DNA of 64,000 nt, taken from contig JALSIB010000014.1 of NCBI GenBank assembly GCA_026981855.1, positions 1-64,000 of the forward strand, given 5' to 3'. The DNA is from Methylothermaceae bacterium (GTDB lineage Bacteria > Pseudomonadota > Gammaproteobacteria > Methylococcales > Methylothermaceae). Position 1 is the stretch's first letter, and each line of letters begins with the position of its first letter. Shown here piece by piece: positions 29,164 to 40,357 of this stretch. Made by a program: the position numbers and the translations under genes. Below the pieces are notes generated by a model, which did not search any database, had not been told where the DNA came from, and saw nothing but the letters and a program-made list of their open reading frames with translations.

Positions 29164-30258
29164 TCACTCTCCTGCTTCGAGCCGAATCTTCAGGTCCGGT
29201 CCCACCCTGCGAACCTCCCGATAGCACAGCCGCAAGCGCTGCGCCATGGTTTCGAGAGCGGGAAGGTGGAACAATCCCCTGGCCGTATCCCCCAACACGC
29301 AGGGCGCCAGATAAAGCACCCATTCATTCACCAGCCCAAGTTCCGCCAATGCGCCGTTCAATACCGGCCCCGCCTCCACCAGTACCTCATTCACCTCTTC
29401 GTCCGCGAGACGGGACATCAGCGCCGTCAGGTCGATCCGCCCTTCCCTGCCATCGACCCGCCATACTTCCGCCCCCGCTTTCTCCAGCCGAAGGCGTCTG
29501 CGCCGATCCGGCGACAAAGTCACGACCACCGTCCGGCCCGGCTGGGACAGCATCCTGGCATCCGGCGGCATCCGCAAGCCGGAATCGAGCACCACCCGCA
29601 CCGGTTGCAGGACTTCCTCGTCCTCCTCCAGGCGGGCGGTCAGGGCGGGATCGTCGGCGAGCACCGTTCCGATGCCCGTCAACATGGCCGAGCTTCGGGC
29701 ACGGAGACGATGCACGTCGCGGCGAGACTCGGGAGAAGTGATCCAACGGCTTTCGCCGGAAGCCATGGCGGTTCGACCATCCATGCTCGCGGCCATCTTC
29801 ACCGTGATCCAGGGACGGCCTTCGCGCATCCTGAGGCAAAACCCGCGATTGAGCCTTTCCGCCTCCCCGGCGAGCACGCCGCAGCGGGTTTCGACCCCCG
29901 CCGCCCGCAATCGCGCCAACCCCCGGCCCGCCACCAGGGGATTGGGATCGGCCATCGCGGCCACGACCCGGCGCACCCCGGCATCGATCAAGGCGTCGGC
30001 ACAAGGCGGAGTCCGTCCGTGGTGGCTGCACGGTTCCAAAGTGACATAGCAGTCCGCACCCCGGGCCTCACCGGCGGCCGCCCGCAGCGCCACGATTTCC
30101 GCGTGCGCCTCCCCCGCCCGGCGATGCCAGCCCTCGGCGATGACCCGCCCACCCTTCACCAGCACACACCCCACTCTGGGGTTGGGATCGGTGGTATAGA
30201 GCCCTTTCCCGGCCAGTCTGAGTGCGCGGGCCATCAAGGATTCATCGGCAACAGGCAT
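29164..30258 (-). CDS. ribD: Riboflavin biosynthesis deaminase/reductase RibD
   Basis: A 364-residue bifunctional protein. The N-terminal zinc deaminase shows HAEIVAL and PCSHHGRTPPCADALI. The C-terminal NADPH reductase shows GRTAMASGESRWITSPESR and TGIGTVLADDPALTARL. It performs the second and third steps of the pathway. It follows nrdR by 17 nt. I see no FMN riboswitch upstream. Confidence 0.96.
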   Translation of the reverse strand: MPVADESLMARALRLAGKGLYTTDPNPRVGCVLVKGGRVIAEGWHRRAGEAHAEIVALRAAAGEARGADCYVTLEPCSHHGRTPPCADALIDAGVRRVVAAMADPNPLVAGRGLARLRAAGVETRCGVLAGEAERLNRGFCLRMREGRPWITVKMAASMDGRTAMASGESRWITSPESRRDVHRLRARSSAMLTGIGTVLADDPALTARLEEDEEVLQPVRVVLDSGLRMPPDARMLSQPGRTVVVTLSPDRRRRLRLEKAGAEVWRVDGREGRIDLTALMSRLADEEVNEVLVEAGPVLNGALAELGLVNEWVLYLAPCVLGDTARGLFHLPALETMAQRLRLCYREVRRVGPDLKIRLEAGE

Positions 30259-30275
30259 GGGCGTTTCAGCGTGTT

Positions 30276-30728
30276 TCAGGGCTCCCGCTCCAGACCATCG
30301 ATGACTTGCCGGAATTCGCTCACGTCCTCGAAACTGCGGTAAACCGAGGCGAAACGCACGTAGGCGACCCGATCCAGCCCTTTGAGGGCGTCCATCACCA
30401 TTTCGCCGATCTGGCGCGACGGCACTTCCTTTTCCCCCCCACGCATCAACGCGTCCTTGATCTTCTGCAGCGCCCCTTCGATCCGCTCACTCTCCACCGG
30501 CCGTTTCTCCAGGGCCCGCATCATCCCGCCGCGCAGTTTCCCTTCGTCGAAGGGTTCACGCCGCCCGTCGCTTTTGATCACCCTCGGCAGATTCAGTTCG
30601 GCGGTCTCGTAAGTGGTGAATCGTTCCTTGCAGCCGACACATTCACGCCGCCGCCTGACCTTGCCGTCCGGCGTCAGGCGCGAATCGATCACCCGGGTGT
30701 CGGGGGCGTCACAAAAAGGACAGTGCAT
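30276..30728 (-). CDS. nrdR: Transcriptional repressor NrdR
   Basis: A 150-residue protein. A zinc ribbon (C3, C6, C30, C33) is followed by an ATP-cone domain (about 46-136). It senses ATP/dATP and represses ribonucleotide reductase genes. nrdR between glyA and ribD is the common gammaproteobacterial order. Confidence 0.97.
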   Translation of the reverse strand: MHCPFCDAPDTRVIDSRLTPDGKVRRRRECVGCKERFTTYETAELNLPRVIKSDGRREPFDEGKLRGGMMRALEKRPVESERIEGALQKIKDALMRGGEKEVPSRQIGEMVMDALKGLDRVAYVRFASVYRSFEDVSEFRQVIDGLEREP

Positions 30729-30818
30729 GGGCCCGTTTCACTTCGCTCTGTTCGCTTCACTCAGGTGGCGGCCTCTTATGGCGCTTCGCATGGGTGCCCA
30801 GCTTACCTGACGGCCGCT

Positions 30819-32075
30819 TCATCCTCCATAGACAGGAAAACGCCGGCACAGTTGCACCACCTGCTCCCGGACCCGGGCGATGACGTTTTCGTCCTCCACA
30901 TTGTCCATCACATCGCACATCCAGCCGGCCAGCTGCTCGCATTCGCGAACACCGAATCCACGTGTCGTGGCGGCCGGCGTTCCGACCCGGATGCCACTGG
31001 TGACGAACGGTGACTGGGGATCGTTGGGCACCGCATTCTTGTTGACGGTGATATGAGCCCGCCCCAGGGCTTCTTCGGCCCGCTTGCCGGTCAGATCCCT
31101 GGAGATCAGATCCAGCAGAAACAGATGATTGTCCGTACCCCCGGAAACCACCGGATACCCCCGCTCCATGAAGGCCGCCGCCATGGCCCGGGCATTGTCC
31201 ACCACTTGTTTCTGGTATTCCTTGAATTCGGGTTCCATCGCCTCCTTGAACGCCACCGCCTTGGCCGCGATCACATGCATCAAGGGGCCGCCCTGAATCC
31301 CCGGAAAAACGGTGGAATTAAGCTTCTTCTCCACTTCCGGATTGGCCCTGGCGAGAATCAGCCCCCCCCGGGGGCCGCGGAGCGTCTTGTGGGTGGTGGT
31401 CGTGGTGACATCGGCGATGGCGACGGGGCTGGGATAAAGGCCCGCGGCCACCAGGCCGGCCACGTGCGCCATGTCCACCATCAGCCAGGCGCCGACCTCG
31501 TCGGCGATGTCACGGAACCGCTGCCAATCGACGACCCTCGAATAGGCCGAGAAGCCGGCGACGATCATTTTCGGCTTGTACTCACGCGCCAGTTCGTCCA
31601 CCTGATCGTAATCGATTTCTCCGCTGTCCGGCCGGATACCGTACTGGATGGCGTTGAAGATTTTTCCCGACAGGTTGACCTTGGCGCCGTGGGTCAAATG
31701 CCCGCCATGGGCCAGACTCATTCCCAAAATGGTGTCACCCGGTCGCAGCAGAGCCAGATAGACCGCCTGGTTGGCCTGGGAGCCGGAATGCGGCTGGACG
31801 TTGGCATAATCGGCGCCGAACAGCTGCCTGGCCCTGTCGATGGCCAGGGATTCGGCCACATCGACGTATTCGCAACCACCATAATAACGCTTGCCGGGAT
31901 ACCCCTCGGCATACTTGTTGGTCAACACCGTGCCCTGGGCCTGAAGCACCCGGGGACTGGCATAGTTTTCCGATGCGATCAGCTCGACATGATCTTCCTG
32001 GCGCTGCGCCTCCCCACGGATCGCGGCCCACAATTCCTCATCGAAACCGGCGATTTCCATACCTTTGCTGAACAT
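30819..32075 (-). CDS. glyA: Serine hydroxymethyltransferase
   Basis: A 418-residue PLP enzyme of normal length. The PLP lysine lies in [15 protein letters not shown]; other marks are [14 protein letters not shown] and [11 protein letters not shown]. It interconverts serine and glycine and supplies methylene-tetrahydrofolate. Divergent from ettA across a 116-bp intergenic region. It could also serve a serine-cycle methylotroph, but nothing here proves that. Confidence 0.98.
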   Translation of the reverse strand: MFSKGMEIAGFDEELWAAIRGEAQRQEDHVELIASENYASPRVLQAQGTVLTNKYAEGYPGKRYYGGCEYVDVAESLAIDRARQLFGADYANVQPHSGSQANQAVYLALLRPGDTILGMSLAHGGHLTHGAKVNLSGKIFNAIQYGIRPDSGEIDYDQVDELAREYKPKMIVAGFSAYSRVVDWQRFRDIADEVGAWLMVDMAHVAGLVAAGLYPSPVAIADVTTTTTHKTLRGPRGGLILARANPEVEKKLNSTVFPGIQGGPLMHVIAAKAVAFKEAMEPEFKEYQKQVVDNARAMAAAFMERGYPVVSGGTDNHLFLLDLISRDLTGKRAEEALGRAHITVNKNAVPNDPQSPFVTSGIRVGTPAATTRGFGVRECEQLAGWMCDVMDNVEDENVIARVREQVVQLCRRFPVYGG

Positions 32076-32191
32076 GGCTCCTGTGTCCTCCCGCTGTACA
32101 AATTGCCGTTATTCTAAGCGCTGAACATCCCTACAGCCAGCAAAATCGAGTACAATCGCGCCCAATTCAATCAAACCACACACATCGAAAC

Positions 32192-33859
<1,668 letters not shown>

Positions 33860-33883
33860 CGGCAAAGCCGCCGCGTCAACGGC

Positions 33884-34465
33884 TCAACGCAGCCATCCAT
33901 ACGCGCCGAGGGCGCCCGCCAACAGAATCAACGACACCCAGCCAAGTCGGTTGATGTGGCGGTGGATGGCCTGCTCCAACCGTTCCCCGCCCCAGGCGAT
34001 CAAACCCGCCAGAAGAAAGAAACGGCCGCCGCGACCGATGAACGAAGCCAGGATGAACGCCAGCGGATTCATGGCCATGGAGCCCGCCGCGATGGTGAAT
34101 ACCTTGTAGGGAACGGGGGAAAAGCCGGCGACGAACACCGCCCAGAATCCCCACGCCACGAACCATTGACGGGCGGTGAGATAGGCGTCCCAATACCCCC
34201 ACTGGCGCAGCCAGGGTTCCACCGTCAAGAGGGCGAAGTAGCCGATCCCATACCCCACGGCGCCACCGATCACCGACGCCAGGGTGGTCAACAGCGCCAG
34301 CCGCCAAGCATGGCGGGGATTGGCCAGAGCCATGGGAATCAGCATTACATCCGGAGGAACGGGAAAAAAAGAGGATTCGGCGAAACTCAATGCCACCAGG
34401 TAACGGATCGCATGCTTGTGTCTGGCATATTGCAGCGTCTTGCGATAAAGACGATCGAACATCAC
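33884..34465 (-). CDS. YqaA/DedA-family membrane protein
   Basis: A 193-residue protein with about four to five helices. It has the SNARE-associated/DedA blocks ESSFFPVPPDVMLIPMALANP and VAGFSPVPYKVFTIAAGSM. DedA-type proteins are linked to lipid carrier flipping and proton-motive-force homeostasis. Its start overlaps the pcm stop (ATGA). The order surE-pcm-yqaA is conserved in many gammaproteobacteria, usually followed by nlpD-rpoS, which here lie 28 kb away. Confidence 0.9.
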   Translation of the reverse strand: MMFDRLYRKTLQYARHKHAIRYLVALSFAESSFFPVPPDVMLIPMALANPRHAWRLALLTTLASVIGGAVGYGIGYFALLTVEPWLRQWGYWDAYLTARQWFVAWGFWAVFVAGFSPVPYKVFTIAAGSMAMNPLAFILASFIGRGGRFFLLAGLIAWGGERLEQAIHRHINRLGWVSLILLAGALGAYGWLR

Positions 34466-35121
34466 CCCACCCCGGCGACCAGGGGAACGAATTTCACCGC
34501 CTCGATATCTTCCACTTCACAACCCTCTACAGTGCGCACGATTCGCTTGAGAACCTGATCACGCCCCTGACGCACGGGAATGACCATCGTGCCGCCGACA
34601 GCCAGTTGCCGAAGCAGCGACTCCGGAATCTGTCCGGCCGCCGCCGTTACCACGATGGCCTCGTAGGGCGCGTGCTTTTCCCAGCCCCAACCGCCATCAC
34701 TGTGTTCGAACTTGATGTTGTACATCTTCAAGTCGTACAGAAGAAAACGCGCCTTCTTTTGCAATGTCTCGATTCTTTCTACGGTATAGACCGTCTGTGC
34801 CAGTCCCGCCAGAACGGCGGTTTGATAACCGGAACCGGTACCGACCTCGAGAACCTTTCCCGGTCTGCCGCGCTTGAGGATCAGCTCACTCATCCTGGCC
34901 ACGATGTAGGGCTGGGAAATGGTCTGCCCATACCCGATGGGCAGGGCGGTATCCTCATAGGCTCGGCTGGCCAGCGCTTCCTCCACGAACAAATGACGGG
35001 GCACCTCCCGCATGACATCCAGCACGCGCGCATCGCGGATGCCCTGCGACAAAAGACGGTCCACCATCCGCTCCCGGGTTCTGCGGGAAGTCATCCCGAT
35101 GCCCGATTTCCTTATGCTCAT
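34462..35121 (-). CDS. pcm: Protein-L-isoaspartate O-methyltransferase
   Basis: A 219-residue protein. The family block [19 protein letters not shown] and the SAM site [16 protein letters not shown] are intact. It methylates damaged isoaspartyl residues to start their repair. Its start overlaps the surE stop by 4 nt. Confidence 0.97.
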   Translation of the reverse strand: MSIRKSGIGMTSRRTRERMVDRLLSQGIRDARVLDVMREVPRHLFVEEALASRAYEDTALPIGYGQTISQPYIVARMSELILKRGRPGKVLEVGTGSGYQTAVLAGLAQTVYTVERIETLQKKARFLLYDLKMYNIKFEHSDGGWGWEKHAPYEAIVVTAAAGQIPESLLRQLAVGGTMVIPVRQGRDQVLKRIVRTVEGCEVEDIEAVKFVPLVAGVG

Positions 35122-35870
35122 ATGCCCTCCTCCGGTAACCAGGCCGCCAGGGATTCGATCGCATCGTAGCGAGTCAGATCGATCTGTAACGGCGTCACCG
35201 ACACATACCCCTGCCGGATCGCGTGAAAATCCGTGCCGGGCCCTGCGTCCTGCTCGGGACCTGCGGGCCCGACCCAGAAGATGGTGCGCCCCCGGGGGTC
35301 CATGTCCTTGATCACGGGCTCGGCCTTGTGACGCTGGCCCAGACGGGTGGAGCGAAACCCCCGGATTTCCTCCATCGCCACATCGGGCACGTTGACGTTG
35401 AGGATCGTATCCGCCGGCAGGGGATTGGCCAGGATGTGATCGAACAACCTCAGCACCACTTCTACCGCGGTGTCGAAATGGCGCGCCTGCTCCCCCGCCA
35501 ACGACACCGCGATGGCCGGCAGCCCCAGGAACCGTCCCTCGGTGGCGGCGGCGACGGTCCCCGAATAGAGAACGTCGTCACCGAGATTGGCGCCATGATT
35601 GATTCCAGCGATCACCATGTCCGGTTCTTCTTCCAACAAGCCGGTGACCGCAAGGTGAACACAATCGGTGGGCGTGCCGTCCACCCGGTAAAATCCATTT
35701 TCCACGCGGTTGACCCGCAAGGGCCGGTCCAGCGTCAGGGAATTGCTGGCGCCGCTTCGATTACGGTCTGGCGCGACCACCGTGATCTTCGCCCTGGCGG
35801 CAAGGGCACGGGCCAACTTCACCAAACCTGTGGCAGTATATCCATCGTCGTTACTGAGCAAAATGTGCAT
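35118..35870 (-). CDS. surE: 5'/3'-nucleotidase SurE
   Basis: A 250-residue protein. The metal site NDDGY is at residues 7-11, with [14 protein letters not shown] and ITPLQIDLT-type C-terminal blocks. It dephosphorylates nucleotides and short polyphosphates in stationary phase. ATG 35870 gives the standard [10 protein letters not shown] start. Confidence 0.97.
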   Translation of the reverse strand: MHILLSNDDGYTATGLVKLARALAARAKITVVAPDRNRSGASNSLTLDRPLRVNRVENGFYRVDGTPTDCVHLAVTGLLEEEPDMVIAGINHGANLGDDVLYSGTVAAATEGRFLGLPAIAVSLAGEQARHFDTAVEVVLRLFDHILANPLPADTILNVNVPDVAMEEIRGFRSTRLGQRHKAEPVIKDMDPRGRTIFWVGPAGPEQDAGPGTDFHAIRQGYVSVTPLQIDLTRYDAIESLAAWLPEEGI

Positions 35871-35963
35871 GCAAGAAAGCGTCTTTATGGCAACAATCAG
35901 TTGTGATTGTACCAAAGAAAGTGGATTCCACCGGGAGATTCCCCCATCCCTCCGATATTAAGT

Positions 35964-37052
35964 ATGGCCAAAAAAACACAAAGTTATAGCTGCGATTTTC
36001 TGATCGTCGGCCAGGGCCTTGCCGGCAGCCTGATGGCTTGGCGGTTATGGCATACCGGCGCCAGAATCATGGTGGTCGATCCAGGCGGCAACAATGCCTC
36101 CAAGGTGGCGGCCGGACTCGTCTCCCCTGTCACCGGCAAACGATGGGTCAAGATGCGGCAGGTTGACGAGTTGTTGCATCAGGCACGCCGAACCTATCGG
36201 CGATTGGAGATGGAACTGGAGATCCGGCTGTGGTTCGAGCACAAATTGCTGCGCCTCCACCAAAGCAGGGCGGAAAGCTCTCTCAGCAAAAGAAGGGCCA
36301 CGGAACCCGGCTACCGGGATTTTCTGGCGGCCGAGCTCGAACCTGGATGTGCCGGTCATGGCTTGGTGGATGACTTCGGTGGCCGCTGGATAGAGGGAGC
36401 GGCCCATTTGGCGACGACCCCGCTACTGGAATCCCTGCGGTCCTGGCTCGAGGAAAGAAACGTCCTCCGTTCCCACTCCATCGCCTACGCCGATCTCAAA
36501 GTGGGGGAGACGGGAATCCAGTGGCGGGATGTAAGGTGCGATTTCGTGATCTTTTGCGAGGGCTGGAAGGTGATTCACAACCCCTGGTTCGCCGGCCTGC
36601 CATGGCAACCCAGCGCCGGGGAAATTCTCACTCTGGAATCCCCCGATCCCCTGCCCCCCCATCCGCTCAACCGGGGTATCTGGTTGCTGCCGGAGGGAAA
36701 GGGACGAATCCGGATCGGGGCGACCTACCGCTGGCATCCGCTGGACGAGGCGCCCTGCGAAGAAGGTGTCGGACATCTGTTGGCCTCGTTCCGGAAACTG
36801 TTTCACACCCCTCCCCGATATCGATGTCAGACAGCCGCCGCCGGCGTCAGACCCAATACCCTCGACCATCACCCCATGGTCGGCGCCCATCCCCGCTTTC
36901 CCCGATTGATCCTGGCCAACGGATTCGGTTCCAAAGGCACTCTGTACGCTCCCTGGTGCAGCGAAAAGTTGACCGAACACCTGACACAGGGACATCCTTT
37001 ACCCCCTGAAATCAGTATTGGCCGGTATTTGGAGAGGGCGGATGGAAAATGA
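35964..37052 (+). CDS. DAO-family FAD-dependent oxidoreductase, possible MnmC1-like
   Basis: About 362 residues. An FAD-binding dinucleotide fold is at the N-terminus (FLIVGQGLAGSLMAWRL), and the C-terminal FAD-contact block GVRPNTLDHHPMVGAHP is followed by ANGFGSKGTLYAPWCS. This is the D-amino-acid/glycine oxidase superfamily, which includes the MnmC oxidase domain that removes the carboxymethyl group from cmnm5U in tRNA. The gene overlaps the MnmM/YtqB-like methyltransferase by 11 nt. That pairing suggests tRNA wobble-uridine processing; an amine or amino-acid oxidase is the alternative. ATG 35964 is chosen over an upstream ATG at 35907. Confidence 0.75.
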   Translation: MAKKTQSYSCDFLIVGQGLAGSLMAWRLWHTGARIMVVDPGGNNASKVAAGLVSPVTGKRWVKMRQVDELLHQARRTYRRLEMELEIRLWFEHKLLRLHQSRAESSLSKRRATEPGYRDFLAAELEPGCAGHGLVDDFGGRWIEGAAHLATTPLLESLRSWLEERNVLRSHSIAYADLKVGETGIQWRDVRCDFVIFCEGWKVIHNPWFAGLPWQPSAGEILTLESPDPLPPHPLNRGIWLLPEGKGRIRIGATYRWHPLDEAPCEEGVGHLLASFRKLFHTPPRYRCQTAAAGVRPNTLDHHPMVGAHPRFPRLILANGFGSKGTLYAPWCSEKLTEHLTQGHPLPPEISIGRYLERADGK

Positions 37053-37686
37053 AGGCGGATACATTCCCTTGACCGAACAGGCGCAGGCATTCATCTCCGG
37101 ACACGTCCAGGAAGGGGACGGGGCAATCGACGCCACGGTCGGCAATGGCCATGACACCGCCTTCCTGGCGCGCCTGGTGGGCGCCGGCGGAAAGGTGTTC
37201 GGCTTCGACATCCAACCGGCCGCGATCGAGACCGCCAGGGAGAAACTCGCCCGCTTGGGCTTGGCACGGCGTGTCGAGTGGATCTGTGACTGCCATGGAA
37301 AGCTGGCCCGGCATATCCCGGAAGATTGGCACGGCCGGATTCAGGCGGTGATGATCAACCTGGGGTACTTGCCCGGGAGCGACAAACGGATCACCACCCA
37401 CCCCCGCACCACACTGGCGGCCTTGTCGCAAGCCCTGGATCTGCTGTCTCCAACCGGCAGGATCAGTATAATCGCCTATACCGGGCATGGCGGTGGGCAA
37501 GAAGAGGCCAACGCCATCGGCCAGTGGCTCGCCACCCGGCTACCGGGCCAAAGACGCTGGAGACGGGTGGTGCCAGGTGGCAGGCGATCCCCTCCCCAAT
37601 TGTTCCTGATCGGACAGGGGCAACCCCCCACTGACCGGCAATGCGACAATCCGAAAAAAAAACTTGTTCCAGCCACAACACCATGA
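37042..37686 (+). CDS. MnmM/YtqB-family SAM methyltransferase
   Basis: A 214-residue protein. DATVGNGHDTAFLA is the SAM-binding motif. INLGYLPGSDKRITT and AYTGHGGGQEEANAI match the Bacillus YtqB family, which methylates nm5(s2)U34 in tRNA to mnm5(s2)U (MnmM). ATG 37042 has a GGAGAGGG site before it and lies inside the end of the FAD oxidoreductase gene. With that oxidoreductase it could supply both late steps usually carried out by bifunctional MnmC. Confidence 0.8.
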   Translation: MENEGGYIPLTEQAQAFISGHVQEGDGAIDATVGNGHDTAFLARLVGAGGKVFGFDIQPAAIETAREKLARLGLARRVEWICDCHGKLARHIPEDWHGRIQAVMINLGYLPGSDKRITTHPRTTLAALSQALDLLSPTGRISIIAYTGHGGGQEEANAIGQWLATRLPGQRRWRRVVPGGRRSPPQLFLIGQGQPPTDRQCDNPKKKLVPATTP

Positions 37687-38993
37687 AAACGCATCGCCCG
37701 CTTGGGTGGGTACTCGTCGTCACGCTGCTTGTCGGGTGCGCCGGGCAAATCGTCAGAAAAGCCCCGCCACCGCCCGCACCGCCTGAAACCACCCGATTCC
37801 GGCTTACGCCCGGAAATTCGGTGATTGGCCATATCTACCGACTGAGGCTCCGTGACGGAGACACCCTGGCCGATGTGGCCCGCCATTTCGCCATCGGGCT
37901 GCAAGCCCTCCAGGATGCCAACCCCAGTATCGACCCCTGGATACCGCCGGCGGGAAAAGAAATCATCCTGCCGCTGGCCTTCGTCCTCCCGGCGGTACCG
38001 GGCGGCGGGATCGTGATCAATCTTGCGGCCATGCGCTTGTTTCATTTCACCTCGGAGAAGGAAGTGGAAACCTATCCGGTCGGCATCGGCCGCGCCGGCT
38101 GGAAGACCCCTCTGGGGACGACACGGATCGTTCAGAAGAAGAAACATCCTCGCTGGGTGGTGCCGGCATCCATTCTCCGGGAACACGCCATCCGGGGCGA
38201 TCCTTTGCCCCGAGTGGTTCCGCCGGGACCGGACAATCCATTGGGAAACCGTGCCTTGCGCCTGGGATTTCCGGGTTATCTCATCCACGGCACCAACAAG
38301 CCCTATGGTGTCGGACTTCGCATCAGTCACGGCTGCATCCGGCTCTACCCGGAAAACATCGAAACCCTTTTCGCCCACACCAAAGTCGGAACGCGCGTCA
38401 CGATCGTCGATCAACCGTATCTGCTCGGGTGGTGGGGCAAGCAGCTCTACCTGGAAGCCCACCCCCCGCTGCAAGCCGGCGAAGGGGAGAGAAGAAAAAA
38501 GCGCAGAGCGCTCATCAAACGCCTGCGGAACATGGCCGAAAAAAGCGGCCTGGAAATCGACTGGAAACGGGTGCGAAACACCTTGCTTGAAGCCCGGGGA
38601 ATTCCGGTGCCCATTCTGAAATCCTCACCCGATCTGGAACGGTTACTGGCCCGACTCCTCCGGATGCCGCACCCCGGAAGATGGCCCCATGCCCCGGAGC
38701 TTCCCCCTCTGGCACCCGGCTGGCTGGTGACTCTCGACATCCCCCTGACCGACCGTGCCGCCGGAAAGCTGACCGCCATCCTGCGTCACCAGACGCCCCC
38801 CATACCCGCCCATCAAATGGGGGATCAGGTGATCATCGGACCTTATGAAGACCAACGCGGCGTCAATGCCGTCCTGTCGCGCCTGAAGAGGGATCTCGGG
38901 CTGAAAGGACGAACAGTGACGCCCGTAGCGAGCCGAAGCTTCCTGAAAGCGCCGGCCAGTCATTCGTTGTACAGAACGAACGCCTCTCCATAA
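37683..38993 (+). CDS. L,D-transpeptidase (YkuD) lipoprotein
   Basis: A 436-residue protein. The signal ends in the lipobox LLVGC (Cys 19). A LysM-like region (about 44-92) precedes a YkuD domain (about 110-245) with the catalytic HGT...ISHGCIRLYP motif. A Lys/Arg-rich linker and a C-terminal domain, possibly SPOR-like (about 345-420), follow. It would form 3-3 peptidoglycan cross-links or attach proteins to peptidoglycan in the periplasm. Its ATG overlaps the preceding stop. Its 3' end overlaps the convergent TIGR04073 gene by 34 nt. Confidence 0.9.
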   Translation: MKTHRPLGWVLVVTLLVGCAGQIVRKAPPPPAPPETTRFRLTPGNSVIGHIYRLRLRDGDTLADVARHFAIGLQALQDANPSIDPWIPPAGKEIILPLAFVLPAVPGGGIVINLAAMRLFHFTSEKEVETYPVGIGRAGWKTPLGTTRIVQKKKHPRWVVPASILREHAIRGDPLPRVVPPGPDNPLGNRALRLGFPGYLIHGTNKPYGVGLRISHGCIRLYPENIETLFAHTKVGTRVTIVDQPYLLGWWGKQLYLEAHPPLQAGEGERRKKRRALIKRLRNMAEKSGLEIDWKRVRNTLLEARGIPVPILKSSPDLERLLARLLRMPHPGRWPHAPELPPLAPGWLVTLDIPLTDRAAGKLTAILRHQTPPIPAHQMGDQVIIGPYEDQRGVNAVLSRLKRDLGLKGRTVTPVASRSFLKAPASHSLYRTNASP

Positions 38994-39352
38994 GTGGTGT
39001 CCCCCCGAAAATCCTGCCACACAAAGGCCGGCTGGGGTATCGGTTTGGTGGGAACGGGAAAGGTGATCACGTCCAGGGCACCGGTGAACAGACGCCCCAC
39101 GGTATGCCCGATTCCGAAGGAAATGCCGGAAATCAGCCCCCAGGCGACCCCCGGCACCCCCTCATCATAGTGACTGTTGTTGTATCCGTTGATCATGCAC
39201 TTCGGCAGCTCCACCCAGGACAGAACGACATTGCTCAAGCCGGCGCCAAGCTTGTAGCCCACCGCGCCCGCGTAGGTTTCCTGGGCGTTCAGGTTTCCCG
39301 CCAAAACAGCCAGCAAGAAAGCCAGTACGAATCCTTTGAACCGATAGCGCAT
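38960..39352 (-). CDS. Exosortase-associated TIGR04073-family protein
   Basis: A 130-residue exported protein (signal peptide 1-23, cleavage near NLNAQE). It contains KLGAGLSNVVLSWVELPK and a glycine-rich GVAWGLISGISFGIGHTVGR hydrophobic stretch, then ends in PAFVWQDF. This pattern matches the small TIGR04073 family seen in genomes with exosortase/PEP-CTERM systems. Three consecutive ATGs occur; the last (39352) is best spaced from AGGAG. No exosortase gene is in the window. Confidence 0.75.
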   Translation of the reverse strand: MRYRFKGFVLAFLLAVLAGNLNAQETYAGAVGYKLGAGLSNVVLSWVELPKCMINGYNNSHYDEGVPGVAWGLISGISFGIGHTVGRLFTGALDVITFPVPTKPIPQPAFVWQDFRGDTTYGEAFVLYNE

Positions 39353-39460
39353 CATCATTCTCCTGTAGCAGAACTCCCGAAGCAAAACCCGCCCGTGACA
39401 GACAGGCCCTTCTATAACCATAGAAAACCTTGCGCGGTTTGCAAGTGATCCGGCGCAACG

Positions 39461-39494
39461 AAAACGCCCCGGCCGCTTTCAAGCGACCGGGGCG
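39461..39494 (-). terminator. Terminator of sodB
   Basis: A long stem (GCCCCGGTCGCTT / AGCGGCCGGGGC on the minus strand, one mismatch) is followed by GTTTTCGTT, 26 nt behind the sodB stop. Confidence 0.75.
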
Positions 39495-39519
39495 CCCGCT
39501 GGATTGCCAGACCGGGAAA

Positions 39520-40098
39520 TCAGCCGGCCAGATTCTGATTGGCGAATTCCCAGTTCACCAAGCTCCAGAAGTTTTCCACATATTTGGGGCGGGCATTGCG
39601 ATAATCGATGTAATAGGCATGCTCCCAAACGTCACAGGTCAGGATCGGCTTCTTGCCGTCGGTCATGGGGTTTCCGGCATTCTGGGTCTGGACGATTTCC
39701 AGCTTGTCACCATTGGCGACCAGCCAGGCCCACCCGGAGCCGAACAAGGTGACCGCCGCCTTGCTGAAGGCTTCCTTGAAGGCATCGAAGCTGCCGAAAT
39801 CACGGTCGATCGCCGCGGCGACGGCGCCTGAAGGCGCCCCACCGCCATTGGGAGACAGACTGTTCCAGTAGAAGGTGTGGTTCCACACCTGGGCGGCGTT
39901 GTTGAAGATGGGACCGGAAGCTTTGAGAATGATCTCCTCCAGCGTCATATTCTCGAATTCGGTACCCTGAATCAGATTGTTCAAATTGACCACATAGGTA
40001 TTGTGGTGCTTGCCGTAATGATACTCCAACGTCTCCTTGGAGATATGGGGTTCCAGGGCATCCATCGGATAAGGAAGGGGAGGTAATTCGTGTTTCAT
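39520..40098 (-). CDS. sodB: Superoxide dismutase (Fe type)
   Basis: A 192-residue cytoplasmic protein. Metal ligands lie in HHNTYVVNL (His), NHTFYW (His) and [13 protein letters not shown] (Asp, His). The [20 protein letters not shown] block favours iron over manganese. It dismutates superoxide. AGGAG precedes the ATG at 40098. It has no signal peptide. Confidence 0.96.
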   Translation of the reverse strand: MKHELPPLPYPMDALEPHISKETLEYHYGKHHNTYVVNLNNLIQGTEFENMTLEEIILKASGPIFNNAAQVWNHTFYWNSLSPNGGGAPSGAVAAAIDRDFGSFDAFKEAFSKAAVTLFGSGWAWLVANGDKLEIVQTQNAGNPMTDGKKPILTCDVWEHAYYIDYRNARPKYVENFWSLVNWEFANQNLAG

Positions 40099-40217
40099 TG
40101 AGTGACTCCTTTTGCTTGTTGTTCCACAGAGATGCGGGGAAGTCATTCCCTAGCGCAATACTCGGAAACGGATACTTTAGCACCGCTCCGATCGCGAATA
40201 AAGCGCCAAACCCAAGG

Positions 40218-40295
40218 CGATCGCATGACCGCCGTTTTTCCCGTTGGGAGTGGATTTTGCCCCGTGTTGAAGCCCCTCTCCCTCTGGGAGAGCTT
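40218..40295. repeat. Dispersed intergenic repeat, copy B
   Basis: About 78 bp upstream of sodB that shares ATGACCGC, TTTCCCGTT, GATTTTGC, TTGAAG and the hairpin arms CTCTCCC/GGGAGAG with 24872-24945. The flanking GCGCCAAA is also shared with copy A. Confidence 0.6.
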
Positions 40296-40357
40296 CCGCG
40301 AACAGAATATAAAGGAATAATGATACATCGGTCGGAATGCGGGCGTCTTGAGCCAGG

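Noticed and set aside
30729-30818. FMN riboswitch ahead of the rib genes
   Set aside because: The gaps before nrdR and ribD are too short (90 and 17 nt) and show none of the conserved FMN-element blocks.
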